A stretch of 64,000 nt of DNA. It comes from Candidatus Aminicenantota bacterium (lineage in GTDB: Bacteria > Acidobacteriota > Aminicenantia > Aminicenantales > Aminicenantaceae). The position numbers and the translations under genes were made by a program. Of this stretch, positions 24,870-33,800 are shown in pieces. Each line of letters opens with the position of its first letter. Position 1 is the stretch's first letter. The stretch spans positions 4,357,231-4,421,230 of the forward strand of contig CP070825.1 in NCBI GenBank assembly GCA_020344415.1, given 5' to 3'. Below the pieces are notes generated by a model, which searched no databases, was not told the origin of the DNA, and saw only the letters and a list, made by a program, of their open reading frames with translations.

Positions 24870-26081
24870 ATGAAGATACTTTTTACCTGCAAAGAATTTC
24901 CTCATTCCAAAATCATCGGAGGACCGATAATCATCTACAATCGCATCAAATATCTCTCAAAAAAACATCTCGTCTCTCTAGCTGCTTTTATTCGCGAGGA
25001 CGAGAAAAAATTCATCTCTTCTTTAGAGCCCTTTTGTTACGACTTGAGGACTGTTCCCTTTCCCTCTCAACGTTCACCTTTGAAAGCCTTAAAGGACTTC
25101 TTCACATCACCTATCCCCCACTACTTCCTCAAATGGCACAGCTCACAAAGGATGGCTGATACCATTGCCGACATGGTGAAAAAAGACCGGTATGACATCG
25201 TTATTGCAGAGTATTCCACAATGGGCCAATTTCTCCACAATAACCCAAAACTTCCGCCTATCCGCCGGGTCATCTCTGTGCACGAATGTTATTACCTGGC
25301 TCGGCGCAAAGCTTACCGCCTTAATCGACTAGGAATCAGCAAACTGAAGGAATCCATAAATCTTAAGGGACTGAAGAAATACGAGTTCGAAATGTACCGA
25401 AAAGCCGACAAGGTGCTGACTCTTACTCCTCAAGGGAAAGAGGAGCTCCTGGAAGTTTGTCCTGAACTAGATATATCCGTTGTTCCCCACGGCGTAGATG
25501 TGGAATATTTCTCCTTTTCTGAGTCTGAAAAACCCGAAAAAAGCATTGTCTTTGTCGGCAATTATCTCCATTATCCCAACGCGGATGCCGTCATCTATTT
25601 TCACAAGGAGATCTGGCCTCGCATAAAAGAGCAGGTTCCCGATATTAAATTCTATGTGGTCGGACAAGGTCCTCCACCAGAGATCCAGAATTTTTCTCGC
25701 GACCAAGCTATAATCATTACAGGAAGGGTTGACGATGTACGAGATTACTTGAAGAAAGGGCGGGTCTTCATCTGTCCGGTTAGGCTTGGGGGTGGATTCC
25801 GCGGTAAAATACTCGAGGCTATGGCTATAGGCCGACCGGTTGTCTCAACTTCTTTGGGTGCTGAAGGCATTCCTGCTTCGGATAGGGAAAACATCATGAT
25901 CGCTGATAATTCTGATGAGTTTGCTCAGGCGATCTTTGACCTTATGAGAGATGATTCTCTTTTCGATAGGATCAGAAATAATGCCCGAAAACTCATGGAA
26001 GAAAAATACGCCTGGGAAAAAGGCGTCGATGTGATGGAAGAAGTCCTGGAACGAATAATAGAAAAAAAGCCTTCTACTTAA
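24870..26081 (+). CDS. GT4-type glycosyltransferase
   Basis: A 403-residue GT-B-fold enzyme that transfers sugar from an activated donor, probably in cell-surface glycan synthesis. The start MKILFTCKEFPHSKIIGGPI and the acceptor domain lead to the donor domain, with VVPHGVDVEYF, IVFVGNYLHYPNADAVIYF and the signature GGGFRGKILEAMAIGRPVVSTSLGAEGI near residue 310. Length is normal. It is 23 bases upstream of the second glycosyltransferase-like gene. The nearest AGGAGG is about 50 bases upstream of the ATG, so the start region is not typical. Confidence 0.9.
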   Translation: MKILFTCKEFPHSKIIGGPIIIYNRIKYLSKKHLVSLAAFIREDEKKFISSLEPFCYDLRTVPFPSQRSPLKALKDFFTSPIPHYFLKWHSSQRMADTIADMVKKDRYDIVIAEYSTMGQFLHNNPKLPPIRRVISVHECYYLARRKAYRLNRLGISKLKESINLKGLKKYEFEMYRKADKVLTLTPQGKEELLEVCPELDISVVPHGVDVEYFSFSESEKPEKSIVFVGNYLHYPNADAVIYFHKEIWPRIKEQVPDIKFYVVGQGPPPEIQNFSRDQAIIITGRVDDVRDYLKKGRVFICPVRLGGGFRGKILEAMAIGRPVVSTSLGAEGIPASDRENIMIADNSDEFAQAIFDLMRDDSLFDRIRNNARKLMEEKYAWEKGVDVMEEVLERIIEKKPST

Positions 26082-26103
26082 CTAGATCAGCTAGGAGCAA
26101 AGA

Positions 26104-27330
26104 ATGAAAGCCACTATGGTCGTTCCCAGTTACTGGGGAAGGAAAAACGATGAAGGGTGGAGAAAGACAGATACTGTCTATGATCATCCGACACCTCTAG
26201 ATGAAACCGGAACATTAGGCCGGCTCTTGAAGAGTCTCTCCCTTCTTGAAAATAAAGATTTTACTCTTGTCGTACTTGGCATTTCGACTGCCAAAGACAT
26301 CCAGGAAGATGTCGAGTCAAAAATCTCATCTATCATCAAAGAGGCCGATACAGAGGTAAAAACACTCCTTTTCTCATATTGCCACCTTGCCAAGATCCAT
26401 CAGTATTTAGCCAACAACGACAAAGAGAAGCTTGGTTCCCTTTTACAGCTCAACGGGTATTCCAATGTAAGAAACCTCTGCGTCTTTCTCCCTCATCTTT
26501 TAGGTTCCGAAGTCGCTGTACTCATCGACGATGATGAAATCTTCGAAGACCCTCGATTCATGGATAAAGCTCTTGAGTTCATCGGGAAGGAAAAGGATGG
26601 AGATAAAATATTAGCGGTTGCTGGTTATTATATTAATCCCGACAATGATTTCCTTATAAACAAAAAAATCGATCCCTGGATGACCTGCTGGAACAAGATT
26701 GATTGCATGAACCAGGCCTTCAAGGAGATTATCGGAGAAGAACCCAGGCTCAAGGAGACACCTTTTGTTTTTGGCGGCAACATGGTCGCCCACCGGGACC
26801 TTTTCACTCAGGTTCCCTTCGACCCTTCCATAACACGTGGAGAAGATATTGATTTCCTCATTAATGCTAGAATGTTCGGATTCAAATTCTTCCTGGACAA
26901 CCAGCTTTTCATTAAACACGATGCTCCCCCAAAAACTCATCCCACATGGCAGAGGATTAGAGAGGACATCCTTCGCTTCATGTTTGAAAAGAGCAAACTG
27001 GAAACTCAAGAGTCACTTCCTGACATGGTGAGAATAACGGCAGAAGATCTCGATCCTTATCCAGGAGAATTCCTTAAGGACGATTTAGTAGAGCGCATCC
27101 TTCAATCCAATATCATGTTGTCCATAGAATATCTTCGCGAAGGAGACAAAGATGGCGCCCTGGAATGCCTGGTCAATATCCATCTCGCTAAGAGTAAATC
27201 CCTCCCCCCAACAAATCCATTTCAACGTCTTCTCCAGGTCCAGAAAAACTGGAAAGCTTTAATGGAGTATTTTGCTTCTGAAAAAATATCCAGTGAGGTC
27301 TGTAACCGGCTCCAGCTTCCCCGAGATTAA
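26104..27330 (+). CDS. GT2-like (GT-A fold) glycosyltransferase family protein
   Basis: The 408-residue protein starts with ATMVVPSYWGR, the first strand of GT-A enzymes, and holds a long acceptor loop. The metal site appears as VAVLIDDDEIFEDPRFM near residue 140, an extended DxD motif, and the acceptor-side segment reads PFVFGGNMVAHRDLF and ITRGEDIDFLINAR with the ED pair of GT2 enzymes. The last 100 residues are helical. No membrane segment is present. The substrate is unknown; pairing with the GT4 gene 23 bases upstream suggests a joint role in a surface polysaccharide or glycolipid. Confidence 0.8.
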   Translation: MKATMVVPSYWGRKNDEGWRKTDTVYDHPTPLDETGTLGRLLKSLSLLENKDFTLVVLGISTAKDIQEDVESKISSIIKEADTEVKTLLFSYCHLAKIHQYLANNDKEKLGSLLQLNGYSNVRNLCVFLPHLLGSEVAVLIDDDEIFEDPRFMDKALEFIGKEKDGDKILAVAGYYINPDNDFLINKKIDPWMTCWNKIDCMNQAFKEIIGEEPRLKETPFVFGGNMVAHRDLFTQVPFDPSITRGEDIDFLINARMFGFKFFLDNQLFIKHDAPPKTHPTWQRIREDILRFMFEKSKLETQESLPDMVRITAEDLDPYPGEFLKDDLVERILQSNIMLSIEYLREGDKDGALECLVNIHLAKSKSLPPTNPFQRLLQVQKNWKALMEYFASEKISSEVCNRLQLPRD

Positions 27331-27338
27331 AGGAACCA

Positions 27339-27372
27339 GGATTATTCATAAAAAATGGCCTGTGAATAATCC
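27339..27372 (+). terminator. Hairpin after the glycosyltransferase operon
   Basis: GGATTATTCA (27339-27348) and TGAATAATCC (27363-27372) form a perfect 10-base stem with a 14-base loop, nine bases after the operon stop. It lacks a T-run after the stem, so a rho-independent role is uncertain. It is a member of the ATGAATAAT repeat family also seen at 8940-9010 and 43539-43554. Confidence 0.5.
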
Positions 27373-27550
27373 AAGGGAATCAATCAACTGCACTTCCTGC
27401 TCCTCAAGGTTCATAAGAACAGTTTTTTATACAAGGAATTGAAAGGGCTTCTGAAGAGTTATATTCTGAGAAAAAAGCCAAAGCATTTAGGATGGTTCAA
27501 GGAAAAAATATTATCTATGGTGCCGAGGCTTCAGCTGATTAAACTTATGG

Positions 27551-28342
27551 CTATTGAAGTTGTTCCTCTGGGATCCCCAGGGTTGAGGCCATCTCGCGCA
27601 GCTTTTCCTGAATTATGCGAATGTTTTCTGGTCCCATGCGGAAGAGGTGTTTTTGAGCCCCACTCAATCTTTCCAGTTTGGGATCCGATATCTTATAGGT
27701 AATCACCTTCTTCTCTATCAAGATGTCTCCTTCAACCACAGGGACTCCAAGCAGCTCAACGATGGCTCTTGTTAACGTCTTCCGAAAATCACCTTCTGGA
27801 TATCCTAAATCCTTATAAGCCTCTTGAATAAGAGGTTCCACGCGCCTATAAAGCGTAGCGCAGCCTTCCGAGTTCAAGGAGAGAAAAATATCTGCAACCG
27901 TATCATATCGACTATAACTCGCAGGATTCACGTACAGGAGCCCTTTTTTCTCGATGAACTTGAAACCTCCTTTAGGAGAGAAAAAATCAACCTGAGGACG
28001 AGGGCTCAGTCCATTAGCGATGTTGTCTACTGCAGCGACAAATTTGCGAATTAAATCCTTACTCACAAGCCAGGCTGCAAGCTCTGGGTGTGAAGAAAGC
28101 TCTTGAATTAATTTCCGGATAACATCATCGCTCTGGTCAAGTTCAATATCGATGAATTCAGGGGCCTCTTCCTCTTTTAACGGCTCCTCTAACGGAGCTT
28201 CAGCCAGTTTTTTCTCTCCAATCTCCTCAGCAGGAGCTTGTTCGGACTTATCGTGGATGAAAAGAAAATAGACTCCAAATCCTATCGCGATCAGTGCGAT
28301 AAATACTGCACCCGTTATGAAGACTTTTTTAGTCTCTTCCAT
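27551..28342 (-). CDS. DUF3014 membrane-anchored protein
   Basis: A 263-residue protein with an N-terminal membrane helix (VFITGAVFIALIAIGFGVYFLF) preceded by a short cytoplasmic stub. An acidic, low-complexity linker follows (EEIGEKKLAEAPLEEPLKEEE), then a globular region. The latter reads ELAAWLVSKDLIRKFVAAVDNIANGLSPR, YSRYDTVADIFLSLN, LIQEAYKDLGYPEGDFRKTL and RMGPENIRIIQEKLREMA, matching DUF3014, a family of unknown function. No neighbour gives a clue; it is convergent with the glycosyltransferase operon and divergent from the PurF-like gene. Confidence 0.82.
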   Translation of the reverse strand: MEETKKVFITGAVFIALIAIGFGVYFLFIHDKSEQAPAEEIGEKKLAEAPLEEPLKEEEAPEFIDIELDQSDDVIRKLIQELSSHPELAAWLVSKDLIRKFVAAVDNIANGLSPRPQVDFFSPKGGFKFIEKKGLLYVNPASYSRYDTVADIFLSLNSEGCATLYRRVEPLIQEAYKDLGYPEGDFRKTLTRAIVELLGVPVVEGDILIEKKVITYKISDPKLERLSGAQKHLFRMGPENIRIIQEKLREMASTLGIPEEQLQ

Positions 28343-28528
28343 GGCTCACCTCACTCTCTTTTTATTTTTCGAAGGAAATTCCATAATCAAACCACTAATC
28401 CCATTTAATCTCTTTTTATATATATCATACAAGCTTTAAGAAAAGAAGTTCTATAAAAAACTTTCCCCGAGGCAAAGCTCCATTCTCATCCTTTTATACG
28501 AAAAATACAAAAAAAACGTTCTTTTTTC

Positions 28529-28557
28529 TTGAATCTAGACCTGAAATTTGTCATATA
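28529..28557 (+). promoter_or_regulatory. Possible promoter of the PurF-like gene
   Basis: TTGAAT (28529-28534) and CATATA (28552-28557) are separated by 17 bases, and the ribosome site AGAGGAGG follows at once. The -10 match is only three of six, so this is a weak call, but no better pair is visible in the 233-base divergent gap. Confidence 0.3.
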
Positions 28558-28575
28558 TTTAGAGGAGGTAAAATT

Positions 28576-29982
28576 ATGGGCGGATTATTCGGCGTCGTTT
28601 CAAAAAAAGACTGTGTGGCTGATCTTTTTTATGGCACAGACTATCATTCTCATCTAGGAACAAGTCGAGGTGGTCTAGTTCTATTGAACGACGACGGCTT
28701 CATGAGGGCTATTCATAACATCGAGAATGCCCAATTCAGGTCTAAGTTTGAATCAGACGTAGCCCTGATGTACGGCAATTGGGGTATCGGTGTAATTAGC
28801 GACTATGAAGACCAACCATTGCTCATACGCTCTCACCTGGGAAAATACGCAATTATAACGGTCGGAGTAATAAGAAACGCGGATGACATCATAAAAAACG
28901 CATTCGGAAAAAAGCCGATCCACTTTTCGGAAATGAGCGTTGGAGAAATAAATCCCACCGAACTTGCGACTACTCTGATTAACCAGGAATCAACATTTGA
29001 AGAGGGAATACAAAACGCACAGACAGCTATTGAAGGCTCATGCTCTCTGCTTATCTTAACGGATAAAGGAGTGTATGCGGCTCGAGATAGGCTTGGCAGA
29101 ACACCTGTTATCGTTGGAGAAAAGGAGGGAAGCTTTGCTGTCACATTAGAGACCTGCGCATTCCCAAACCTCGGCTTTGAGATCAAGAAGTACCTAGGAC
29201 CAGGTGAAATAGTTTTCATCACAGAAGAAGGAGTCGAACAAAAAAAACCTCCAGAGCCGAAAATGCAGATTTGTGGATTTCTGTGGGTTTATTATGGTTA
29301 TCCTGCCTCCAGCTACGAAGGTATTAACGTGGAGAGTGTAAGAAACAAGTGTGGAGCTTTTCTTGCGAAGAACGATACAGTCGAAATCGATATGGTGACT
29401 GGAATTCCCGATTCAGGAACAGGGCATGGTTTAGGATATGCCAGCACAGCAGGCATTCCTTTTAAAAGACCTTTTGTTAAATATACTCCCACGTGGCCGA
29501 GAAGCTTCATGCCTCAGGACCAATCAGTCAGAGACCTTGTGGCAAAGATGAAACTCATCCCTATCAGGGAGCTGATTGAAGGTAAAAGATTACTTTTCTG
29601 CGAGGATTCAATCGTAAGAGGCACACAACTCCAAGATACAATCCAGAGACTATACGATTGCGGAGCTTTAGAAGTGCATATGCGTCCTGCATGTCCTCCC
29701 TTAACCCGGGGATGTAAATTTCTGAACTTCTCAAGGTCGAGGTCTGATCTAGACCTAGCTGCGAGAAAAGCTATAAAAGAATTGGAGGCAGATAACCTCA
29801 AGGATTTGGATGCCTATTCCAAAACAGATACAGAAGAATACAAGGCAATGGTTAACCAGATAAGGAAAAGATTGAAACTAACAACCCTGAGATACCAGAG
29901 ACTGGAAGACCTTGTTGCTGCAATCGGATTGCCTAAAGAAAAAATATGCACATACTGCTGGGACGGAGCAGAATATAAATAA
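28576..29982 (+). CDS. Amidophosphoribosyltransferase-like (PurF homologue) lacking the catalytic Cys
   Basis: PurF normally releases ammonia from glutamine with an N-terminal Cys and adds it to PRPP in the first step of purine synthesis. This 468-residue protein has the whole two-domain layout: an Ntn-glutaminase domain (YHSHLGTSRGGLVLLNDDG, YGNWGIGV, EGSCSLLILTDKGVYAARDRLGR) and a phosphoribosyltransferase domain with the PRPP loop LLFCEDSIVRGTQL near residue 338. It starts MGGLFGVVSKKDC instead of MCGIFG, so Gly replaces the nucleophile Cys; Cys at position 13 is not in register. It ends CTYCWDG, as PurF does. Possible roles are an ammonia-dependent synthase or a regulator. No other pur gene is nearby. 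Confidence 0.85.
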   Translation: MGGLFGVVSKKDCVADLFYGTDYHSHLGTSRGGLVLLNDDGFMRAIHNIENAQFRSKFESDVALMYGNWGIGVISDYEDQPLLIRSHLGKYAIITVGVIRNADDIIKNAFGKKPIHFSEMSVGEINPTELATTLINQESTFEEGIQNAQTAIEGSCSLLILTDKGVYAARDRLGRTPVIVGEKEGSFAVTLETCAFPNLGFEIKKYLGPGEIVFITEEGVEQKKPPEPKMQICGFLWVYYGYPASSYEGINVESVRNKCGAFLAKNDTVEIDMVTGIPDSGTGHGLGYASTAGIPFKRPFVKYTPTWPRSFMPQDQSVRDLVAKMKLIPIRELIEGKRLLFCEDSIVRGTQLQDTIQRLYDCGALEVHMRPACPPLTRGCKFLNFSRSRSDLDLAARKAIKELEADNLKDLDAYSKTDTEEYKAMVNQIRKRLKLTTLRYQRLEDLVAAIGLPKEKICTYCWDGAEYK

Positions 29983-30003
29983 AAAATACCTAACTTGTCT
30001 ATT

Positions 30004-30029
30004 TAGGGATTTGATTCATCAAATCCCTA
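30004..30029. repeat. Perfect short palindromic repeat, GATTTGATTCATCAAATC family
   Basis: TAGGGATTTGAT (30004-30015) and ATCAAATCCCTA (30018-30029) pair over 12 bases with a two-base centre. The minus-strand stop codon of the M48 gene (30027-30029) is the last triplet of the repeat. The stem may end both convergent transcripts. Other copies lie near 2296, 40675, 40742, 45490, 58046, 58091 and 58125. Confidence 0.85.
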
Positions 30030-31148
30030 CAAGAAATCTTCAGCCATTTTCAGCCGTTCGCCGATCGGGGGGTGTGAATAATAAAGGAGTTTAACCCACC
30101 ATTCCGGATAGGCATTTGAAAGGTTCCTATCCGCAAGCCCGGCCATTGAGGTCATAAAGGCTTTCTTATCTCGGATAGCCTTCAAGGCATATCTGTCTGC
30201 CTGCTTTTCAAAATGCCTTGAAAGGGTATTATTAAGGGGTCCGAAAAGAAAGCTGGAAATACCTCCCATCAGGATGACAAACATCGGGAACAGGGCGAGG
30301 TTCCATCTTGTTGTTGACAAAAATTGAGAGAACAATACTTTCATAACCCAATTCAGGATGAAGAAGACTGCCAGTCCCTGCACAGTTCCCACCACCAGGT
30401 TTTTCCAGATATGCCTGTGTTTATAATGCCCGACCTCGTGCGCGATAACTGACTCAATCTCAGGGATGGACATGCTTTCCATCAAATTGTCTCCTAACAC
30501 AACCCTTCTGGTCTTGCCCAAGCCGGCCAGAAAGGCATTCTCCTTTTTTGTTTGCCGACTCATATCCTCCTTGAAAAATCCGCTGCTCTTTAAACCTCCC
30601 TCAGAAAGGATCTTTTCCAGAGGGTCGGTCAGCTCTTTTTTCTGGATAGGAGTATATTTGTTGAATACGGGAAGAATCACCACTGGAAAAATCGTGGCTA
30701 AGACAACACTCACAAAGGCAAAGGCCAGTCCTCCAATCAGCCACCAGTAACGAGGTGATATGGCCATGATCCAAAACAGCAGGCCTACTAAGAGGATCAT
30801 CAGAATGAGTCCTACTAAGAAGGCTTTAACTTGTTCCCAGAGCCAGCTCTTGATGGTGTGGTTGGAAAAATTCCATTTATGTTCATGAATGTAGCCGCTG
30901 TAAAAACTAAGCGGCAGCCCGAGGAATCCCAGTATTATCAGGAATGACCCAACATAAATGAGGAATGTCCAGATTATAGAACTTCCGATGTTCACATTGG
31001 CAAGCCAGGAACTAAAGCCGCTGTAGTATAAACCGAGCAGGATAATTAGCGAGAGAACCATGCTGGCCAGTCCCAGCAATCTTTTTTCTTTCTCATAGTG
31101 TCTGGCTTGCTGCTGTTTTTCTGTGTCCAGGAGAGGATGAATCTTCAT
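30027..31148 (-). CDS. M48-family membrane metalloprotease (Ste24/CAAX-type)
   Basis: The 373-residue protein is a zinc protease embedded in the membrane. The N-terminal half holds several helices (LASMVLSLIILLGLYYSGF, IWTFLIYVGSFLIILGFLGLPLSFY, AFLVGLILMILLVGLLFWIM, WWLIGGLAFAFVSVVLATIFP). The zinc site VIAHEVGHYKHRH (HExxH) is followed by two more helices and the third ligand in FEKQADRYALK. KENAFLAGLGKTRRVVLGDNLM precedes the site, as in Ste24. It probably cleaves membrane or lipoprotein substrates. It starts five bases from the stop of the HGSNAT-like gene, so the two are co-transcribed. Confidence 0.92.
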   Translation of the reverse strand: MKIHPLLDTEKQQQARHYEKEKRLLGLASMVLSLIILLGLYYSGFSSWLANVNIGSSIIWTFLIYVGSFLIILGFLGLPLSFYSGYIHEHKWNFSNHTIKSWLWEQVKAFLVGLILMILLVGLLFWIMAISPRYWWLIGGLAFAFVSVVLATIFPVVILPVFNKYTPIQKKELTDPLEKILSEGGLKSSGFFKEDMSRQTKKENAFLAGLGKTRRVVLGDNLMESMSIPEIESVIAHEVGHYKHRHIWKNLVVGTVQGLAVFFILNWVMKVLFSQFLSTTRWNLALFPMFVILMGGISSFLFGPLNNTLSRHFEKQADRYALKAIRDKKAFMTSMAGLADRNLSNAYPEWWVKLLYYSHPPIGERLKMAEDFL

Positions 31149-31153
31149 TTAAT

Positions 31154-32254
31154 TTAAATTTTGATGAATATTTTATTCCTATAAAAGGGAAGCATAACTC
31201 CTATCCAAATCAGTATGAGTAACAAAGGAAAAGCCAATGAACCATTGAGAGGGCCTGCCCAAGGGACCAGAAAATGATCATATATATAAGTCTTTAGAGA
31301 AATTGGGCTTCCGCTTGCTGATACCTCAATGGTGTAAATCAGTTTGGCCATCAAGGCGGAGCCTACATATATAGTGATGGCGTTTGTACCCGAAACCATA
31401 AATAAGATTGCCCATTTTTTCAATCCTCTTCCTTCCATAATTCCATAACAGCCTCCGAGAAGAATCAAGGCGGCACCAGCTGTGAAGAGAACAAAAGTGG
31501 GTGTCCAAAGCTGCTTGTTGATAGGAAAAAAGGGATGCAGCAAGAGCCCGGAAAGGATCAAAAATATCCCCCCGAGAAAAACCCAGGCTGTCTTCTGAAT
31601 GATACTTCTTGAAGAACGCAGCCAGTCTCCGGCGAGAGTTCCGAGTAACGTGGTAGAAAGCGCTGGCAAGGTACTCAAAATCCCTTCAGGATCGAATTCT
31701 GGCATATAAAGATGCCCTGCAAGGAGTTTGAGGTCGATATATGCACAAAGATTCCCCTCATAATCCAGAACCCCTGCCCCGTAACCTGGAACCGGCATCA
31801 ATTTCATGATTAACCAATAGAACGCCAGAAAAGAAAAAGCAAGTATGGCCCTTTTCTTAGTTCCTGTTTTAAAGAAGAGTATCGAGGAAAAAAGATAACA
31901 AAGCGCTATGCGCTGGAGAACCCCTGGAATCCTTAGGGTTTCAAAGTTGAAACGGGGAATGAGAGCAAGAAAAATTCCCAGAGCAAAGAGGATAAGGCTT
32001 CTTTTAAAGATCTTAATATAAAGGCTGCGATTCACAGCGCCCTCGTCAATTCTCTTAGAAAGCGCAAAAGAGATAGAGACGCCGACAATAAACAAAAAAA
32101 AAGGAAAAACAAGGTCTGTAGGTGTCCAACCATGCCACTCGGCGTGCCTTAGAGGAGCATAGACGTGTTCCGAACTTCCAGGATTGTTCACTAGAATCAT
32201 CCCTGTAATAGTAATACCTCGAAAGGCGTCCAGAGATGAGAGCCGTTTTTTCAT
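31154..32254 (-). CDS. HGSNAT-like transmembrane acyltransferase (COG4299)
   Basis: A 366-residue multi-pass membrane protein that starts RLSSLDAFRGITITGMILVNNPGS, the signature of the family related to human heparan-alpha-glucosaminide N-acetyltransferase. HAEWHGWTPTDLVFPFFLFIVGVSISFAL follows, containing the conserved His and Asp, then about nine further helices. The family moves acetyl groups across membranes to sugars; bacterial versions are linked to polysaccharide use or modification, and no substrate is evident here. The M48 gene follows five bases downstream. The start is 16 bases from an inverted repeat (32270). Confidence 0.88.
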   Translation of the reverse strand: MKKRLSSLDAFRGITITGMILVNNPGSSEHVYAPLRHAEWHGWTPTDLVFPFFLFIVGVSISFALSKRIDEGAVNRSLYIKIFKRSLILFALGIFLALIPRFNFETLRIPGVLQRIALCYLFSSILFFKTGTKKRAILAFSFLAFYWLIMKLMPVPGYGAGVLDYEGNLCAYIDLKLLAGHLYMPEFDPEGILSTLPALSTTLLGTLAGDWLRSSRSIIQKTAWVFLGGIFLILSGLLLHPFFPINKQLWTPTFVLFTAGAALILLGGCYGIMEGRGLKKWAILFMVSGTNAITIYVGSALMAKLIYTIEVSASGSPISLKTYIYDHFLVPWAGPLNGSLAFPLLLILIWIGVMLPFYRNKIFIKI

Positions 32255-32269
32255 GATTTTAAATAAATC

Positions 32270-32386
32270 GGGGTCAGTCTTTCATAAGTTTTATAGATGT
32301 TACAATAGTATTCAAAATAAGAATCAAGCTTCTGTGAAAGAGGTGGAAAGATACATAAGTTATCAAACTTATGAAAGCCTGACCCC
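32270..32386. repeat. Variable-stem inverted repeat, CTTTCATAAGTT type
   Basis: GGGGTCAGTCTTTCATAAGT (from 32270) and its complement ending CTGACCCC at 32386 pair over 22 bases with one mismatch. It lies upstream of the acyltransferase gene and just beyond the YbhB stop. Copies with related arms occur at 53073-53346 and 60943-61038, plus a single degenerate arm at 32962. Confidence 0.88.
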
Positions 32387-32397
32387 ATTGAAATCTG

Positions 32398-32856
32398 CTA
32401 TCTTCCGTATTTCCCCATCAACTGCCCTTCAGACAGAATGTGCCCTTCGATAGCACTCAACAACTCCTGCTTTGAAGCCCCGGCTTCAAGGTTTAGCTCG
32501 ATATCCAGAGCGTAGATTTTAAAATAGTATCTATGTGTTCCACCCGGAGGACACGGTCCGCCATAGCCAATTTTATGAAAATCATTCATTCCTTGTTTCG
32601 CGCCGCTTTCAAGACTTCTCTCAGGCAAAATACTCTCCGGCAGCTCATTGATGTCTGCTGAAAGATTAAAGAGCACCCAATGAACCCATGTCCCTACTGG
32701 TGCATCCGGATCATCACAGATAAGAGCTAGAGTTTTTGTACCCTCTGGGATCGAAGTCCAGGCAAGAGGCGGAGAAATATCAATTCCATCGCATGTATAC
32801 TTCTCCGGTATTAACCCGCCCTCCTCAAAGGCTGGGCTTGTAATTTTGATTTCCAT
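32398..32856 (-). CDS. YbhB/YbcL Raf-kinase-inhibitor-like (PEBP) protein
   Basis: A 152-residue phosphatidylethanolamine-binding-protein fold. The hallmarks are visible: [50 protein letters not shown] (with DPDAP and HWV) and [20 protein letters not shown] (ligand pocket GxHRY). The family's bacterial function is unsettled. The start ATG at 32854-32856 has AGGAGGG upstream; a longer frame to 32910 has an unrelated N-terminus ([12 protein letters not shown]). It has no signal peptide, so it is cytoplasmic. It is 12 bases beyond the inverted repeat at 32386. Confidence 0.93.
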   Translation of the reverse strand: MEIKITSPAFEEGGLIPEKYTCDGIDISPPLAWTSIPEGTKTLALICDDPDAPVGTWVHWVLFNLSADINELPESILPERSLESGAKQGMNDFHKIGYGGPCPPGGTHRYYFKIYALDIELNLEAGASKQELLSAIEGHILSEGQLMGKYGR

Positions 32857-32961
32857 CTTTCCCTCCTGTTTCCCTGAAATTAATGATAATTTTTTCGAAT
32901 CTTCTCTCACTTATAACAGGGGGGAAATTCAAAGTCAACTGAAACCATCAGGAAACCATCA

Positions 32962-32982
32962 GGATCAGGCTTTCATAACTTT
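32962..32982. repeat. Single degenerate arm of the CTTTCATAACTT repeat type plus a small tandem duplication
   Basis: GGATCAGGCTTTCATAACTT (from 32963) matches the arm of the elements at 53073 and 60943 without a clear partner arm. Just before it, the 11-base unit GAAACCATCAG occurs twice in a row (32941-32962). It looks like the remains of a decayed element. Confidence 0.45.
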
Positions 32983-33104
32983 AATGGTTTATCAGTTTTG
33001 CAAGCATAACCCCATATGGTATTATAAAAGCCATAAAAGTATGGCCCCATTGTATTCTGATGTAATGGAAGAATGTATTGGAACTAAAATCAGGAGAAGC
33101 AGCC

Positions 33105-33746
33105 ATGTTCAAAAAAACAAGCTTTATCATCGCTTTCCTTTTTATTTTATTGGCGAATTTCACCGTAGTTGCCCAGGAGAACTACATAAAATGGGTGACA
33201 TTTCAAGACATTGTTAAAAGCTTAGAAAACCAGCCTCCGATGAATGTTGGATTTGATATCGATGACACTGTTTTATTCTCAAGCCCAGGCTATTATTATG
33301 GAAAACAGAACTATTCTCCAGAAGACACTTCATATCTATTAAAGGAAGAATTCTGGGATGAAATGAACAACGGTCTTGACCGGTTCAGTATTCCCAAAGA
33401 ATGCGCAAGAAAGCTTATTGTATTGCATAAAAAAAGAGGAGATACTATTTATTTTATTACGGGAAGGACAAAAACAAAAACCGAAACATTGACAGGACTC
33501 CTCGCCAAAACTTTTGACCTGGAAAATCCCAACAAAGTGATCTTTACAAGCTCTAAGGCGAAGATCGCGCCCATCAAAGAAAACAATATTAAAATCTTCT
33601 ACGGAGATTCAGATGGCGATATAAAAGCGGCTCAAGCAAATGGCATCCGCGCTATCAGAATCATTCGTGCCAAAAATTCAACTCACAAGCCCTTGCCGAA
33701 ACACGGAAGTCTTGGGGAAGAAGTATTGGTGAACTCAGATTATTAA
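33105..33746 (+). CDS. Exported class B acid phosphatase (AphA-like, HAD superfamily)
   Basis: The 213-residue protein from ATG 33105 (CAGGAGAAG upstream) starts with a signal peptide, MFKKTSFIIAFLFILLANFTVVA. The HAD catalytic loop reads GFDIDDTVLFSSPGYYYG, with two Asp, then FITGRTKTKTET, and the metal-binding GDSDGDI near the end. This matches AphA, a periplasmic, magnesium-dependent, non-specific phosphatase. The longer frame from 33078 would place a hydrophilic stretch before the signal. It stands alone between repeat remnants. Confidence 0.9.
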   Translation: MFKKTSFIIAFLFILLANFTVVAQENYIKWVTFQDIVKSLENQPPMNVGFDIDDTVLFSSPGYYYGKQNYSPEDTSYLLKEEFWDEMNNGLDRFSIPKECARKLIVLHKKRGDTIYFITGRTKTKTETLTGLLAKTFDLENPNKVIFTSSKAKIAPIKENNIKIFYGDSDGDIKAAQANGIRAIRIIRAKNSTHKPLPKHGSLGEEVLVNSDY

Positions 33747-33800
33747 AAATAAATCCAGATATTCCAATGACCATCTTCTCCTTTTTTCCCGGTATATAAA

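Noticed and set aside
27439..27702. Plus-strand ORF after the glycosyltransferase genes
   Set aside because: More than half overlaps the DUF3014 gene in reverse; the remainder has no recognisable feature.
28343..28575. Purine riboswitch before the PurF-like gene
   Set aside because: No G-box-type conserved core or three-way junction is recognisable; the gap is AT-rich with only a weak promoter-like pair.
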